Shown one piece after another: positions 61,317 to 64,000 of a stretch of DNA of 64,000 nt. A program made the translations under genes and the position numbers. The notes under the pieces were generated by a model. It ran no database searches. It saw nothing but the letters and a program-made list of their open reading frames with translations, and was not told the DNA's origin. The stretch's first letter is position 1. Every line of letters begins with the position of its first letter. The stretch comes from Musa acuminata AAA Group (lineage: Eukaryota > Streptophyta > Magnoliopsida > Zingiberales > Musaceae): positions 30,941,001-31,005,000 of the forward strand of contig NC_088330.1 of NCBI RefSeq assembly GCF_036884655.1, read 5' to 3'.

Positions 61317-64000
61317 GAAAAAAAGGCGACGTCGCCCCCTTTTTCTACCCACATGGGGAGAAGAAATGTTGCCTCGACAACGCTTCATTTCTTCTCCCCG
61401 TGACGTCGTCAAGGCTTCTTCTCCCCGCACGGATGAGAAGTCGCCGACGACGCCGAGGCTTTGTCACCTCAGACGAGAAGAAAGCAACATCTCATCTGCA
61501 GCGTCCGACGAGGGAGGGTGACGACGGATCGAGATCATCGAGGGAGAGTGGCGCCAGATCTCCAGGTTCTCCCTTTTCTTCTCCCTCTTATTTCTTCTCC
61601 CTTGGCTAATACCACCCGATAGCGGGCGGCGACGGTCAAAATCGATCGTCACTGATCGATTTAGGGTGGTAACGGGGCGGAAGCAGCCCCAATTGACGGT
61701 ACCGCCCGGTAGTGGGTGGTTCGCGTATCGGTCTGCTGATGGATCAGTACGTACCCCCTGGTACGGACAGTATTATTCGAAATTAAAATCCTTGGTATTA
61801 ATAAACAACAACAATAACAAGAGATGGGCAAATTATACATTAAATTTTTGAATAAGTTTTCGCATCTTCTGCCTGGCCCTGCTGAAGCTTTCTATGGACG
61901 AGTAGTTGTGAGGATGCTCCCAATGTAAAAGCTTAAGATGCTCTTTCAAATCTTTTTCTATAGTTCTTCTACCATTCTCAATGTGCTCCAAAACTCTGAA
62001 AGTGGAGAAGAAATAGTTACAACTTGCCTTAAGCTTTTAAAAAGAATAGTGGAAATCAAACTACAAAAATTATTAAGTTTTTTTCTGAACTTACAATGGC
62101 ATGAATTGCACATAATAACCAAAAGCATTGTACAGGATGTTCAGATTCTCTCTCATAGCAGGACTGCCATAAATCATTTAGGAGTGAGTACTTGACAAAT
62201 GTATAATAAAAAAATAATTTCCCTAAGAAATGGTATAAAGAACATTACTGACATCAGAATAATAGCTTCAAATTTATGCCTGACAATCAAACAAATGAAG
62301 ATTTGCATCCCGACATCCACAAGAAGGAGAAAACAAAAAAAATATTATGTCCACACTCCACATGTACTGGGCCACTAAAGTTGCTATAAGAAATATGTGA
62401 ATGATAAACAAAATGAGTGCAAGGATACCAAAGCCCACAAGCATGAACAACTCATGAAGAAATACCTCTCAAAGCTCAAGTTAAACCACTACAGCGCAGG
62501 AGCTCCAAGTTAGTAACAAACAAGTTTTACAATGACTCATAATTATCATAATCGAATCGGAAAGCGATCCAGTCAAGCCTTTGGTCACTACGTCAATGGT
62601 CGAACCAATGGATCAACTTATCAGACCGCATTTTTAATTAAAAATATTTTAAAATACATAAAAATAATTTAAAATTAAATATAGTAAAACTAATAATTTA
62701 ATTTAAAAATAATTTTATACAACTGAAAATAAAACTTTAATTGTATTAAAAATGATAAAAGTGGCAACATCAATCAACATTATAAACATAAACATTTATC
62801 CATATTAAAAAACATGTCACAAAATCAATGGTAGTAATAATACCAATCCAATTCAAAATCAATTATTTATTGATATAGGAGAAATAATTTATCCAATATA
62901 ATTGTCACGATTGAAACAGCATATACACCAATTCTTGATCAACATGGATACCTTTTTAGTAATCAAAACAGCATTTAATAATTCTACCCCAATTAGTCAA
63001 TTCCATATTATAATCTGAATTTTTAAATTCATTTTTGCTTGTTGCAATATTTGTTTTGTTCTACAAATTTAATTCTATTTAGATAGATTTTGCAAGCTCT
63101 GACTTAATCTCTCTCATCTTCTTCTTCATCATCAATAAAGTCATTAATTATTATATCCTAATTTATTTCTCAATGACAAATAATAAGAAATATTTAATGT
63201 AATATCCTCTTAAACAAATAATAAGAAAGATTTAATTTAAGGTTATTTAAGTAATATTTTGTTATACAAAACCTGATCATATGTAACCCAGACAGTTCAT
63301 GCAAGTTATCCAAAACCAACTGGGTCAATTCTGGTTTTTCAACACATCCAATCCATTAAGTGAATCAGACTGATTAATGGTCTAGTTCTGGTTTTTCCAG
63401 TCCAACCACCCGGTTTGGTCTGGTTCTAATAACTCGTGTAACGAATTCTAAGTAGGCCAAGGTTTAAACACTAGTTGGATTGATATAAAAATGATACAAA
63501 CTTTGCTTAATTTCTCACGGCATGGACTACTTAACAAGCTAATTTCTGGATTATTATATGATTTACACAGAACAATTTGACAAGTTATAGTGCCCTATAT
63601 AAAATTTTACATTAAACTTTCTACTAAGCTTTACAAACTCCAACTCAGGATAACAAGAACACAAGCAGATACTCATTGATAAGTAGCTGAATATTTTCCA
63701 CTGTATAATTTACATTGATTGGAAACAAATAAGGTGGAGCCAATTCATTTCAACAATGTTATATTAATCAATGAGCCCGATTTCATAAAAAGAAAAAAAA
63801 AAGAATACCCTAAATATGTAGATGGCCACTATTTGCCTACGTGCCATGTCTTGTGTTAATGCAGGATGTTCGTTAGCACCACGAGTGCCAACATTGACAG
63901 GACAGTGTAAATCATGCAGATGCACTCTATAATTCGATAGTGATTTATTAGCAACAACTAAATTCTGAAGTTCAAAACGGGTTTGTTTTAACATCACGAC
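53953..64000 (-). CDS. MDN1: Midasin (MDN1/REA1), C-terminal exons; 5' part beyond the right edge
   Basis: Giant AAA+ ATPase of the nucleus that strips assembly factors from pre-60S ribosomes through its C-terminal MIDAS domain. Exons, 5' to 3': 63809 to the edge (likely), 62466-62488 (tentative), 62095-62163, 61839-61995, 60561-60718, 60396-60466, 60061-60290, 59605-59865, 59371-59497, 59226-59293, 58975-59133, 58678-58893, 57999-58289, 57723-57869, 57434-57637, 55630-57354, 55214-55495, 54943-55122, 54354-54452, 54146-54271, 53953-53985. All phases fit, giving about 1,530 codons of a usual ~5,400. The large 55630-57354 exon is the Asp/Glu-rich linker (DVSDQIEDEDQLLGSSEK precedes it in 57434-57637). 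The MIDAS signature D-D-S-R-S-M-S lies in 55214-55495. The protein ends WFELMQNSME. Confidence 0.94.
60790..60975. repeat. SINE-like dispersed plant repeat fragment
   Basis: ACAACAACAAAACCGTAAGT then CCCAACTATTTGGGGTCAGG then GGATCTTTTGCCGC recalls a motif widely scattered in plant genomes and often assigned to SINEs. It lies in the midasin intron before 60,718, next to the hAT-like copy D. Assignment is from memory and its ends are undefined. Confidence 0.45.
61191..61794 (-). mobile_element. hAT-like non-autonomous element, copy D (604 bp)
   Basis: The left end CAAGGATCATAATTTTATAC mirrors the right end GAAATTAAAATCCTTG. Flanking 8-mers are ATATTAAT (61183-61190) and GTATTAAT (61795-61802), 7 of 8 identical. 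It contains a TG/TA run (61,255-61,310), a GGCGACGTCGCC palindrome at about 61,326 and a GC-rich body matching copy C in the opposite orientation. The predicted 60-116 aa peptides inside are artefacts of the repeat. It sits in the midasin intron between 60,718 and 61,839. Confidence 0.87.
62630..63250. other. Very AT-rich midasin intron segment
   Basis: Runs of AAAATAATTTAAAATTAAAT and similar words, no exon found. It is followed at 63,260-63,480 by a GGTT/CCAGT-rich stretch (ACCAACTGGGTCAATTCTGG, CCGGTTTGGTCTGGTTC) that resembles the repeat at 6.9 kb. Confidence 0.45.

Noticed and set aside
1..64000. tRNA and rRNA genes, bacterial operons or phage-type systems
   Set aside because: I found no cloverleaf or rRNA signature by eye and every recognised gene is of plant nuclear type; a tRNA scan could still find something I missed.

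Overview
This window is nuclear DNA of a flowering plant. The genes are intron-rich, introns begin GT and end AG, and most of the space between exons is transposon debris. The best guess at the source is the banana family (Musa or Ensete). That rests on overall gene style and on my memory that short elements rich in GGTACCG/CGGTACC and the odd peptides they encode are common in those genomes. It is an inference, not a proof.

Layout: 0.7-29.2 kb holds the 5' half of a very long minus-strand gene, SHOOT GRAVITROPISM 6 (SGR6, MROH1-like HEAT repeats). I could place 27 exons whose reading phases all agree, and its 3' half lies beyond the left edge. Only 257 bp separate its start codon from that of a divergent plus-strand gene for a DYW-type pentatricopeptide protein (29.4-31.2 kb). 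From 31.8 to 35.04 kb is a transposon cluster: a hAT-like element broken by a Ty3 pol remnant, then a solo LTR. A tonoplast aquaporin of the TIP1 type lies at 37.8-38.7 kb. A ZAT5-like C2H2 zinc-finger repressor lies at 43.6-44.4 kb, followed by a possible miR396-like hairpin and a decayed Copia element. At 52.1-52.9 kb is a minus-strand DUF1635 gene. From 53.95 kb to the right edge are the C-terminal exons of midasin (MDN1), also on the minus strand and cut off by the edge.

The genes look functionally independent: gravitropism, organellar RNA editing, vacuolar water transport, stress transcription and ribosome assembly. No operon-like or clustered pathway is visible. The only obvious shared control is the SGR6/PPR divergent promoter.

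The strongest unexplained signal is a family of five short elements (247 bp to 2 kb) scattered through introns and intergenic DNA. All have CAAGG-type inverted ends, and each is flanked by an 8-bp duplication that is perfect in three cases and differs at one base in two. This marks a non-autonomous hAT transposon family. One copy sits in a tandem duplication whose other unit preserves the empty site.
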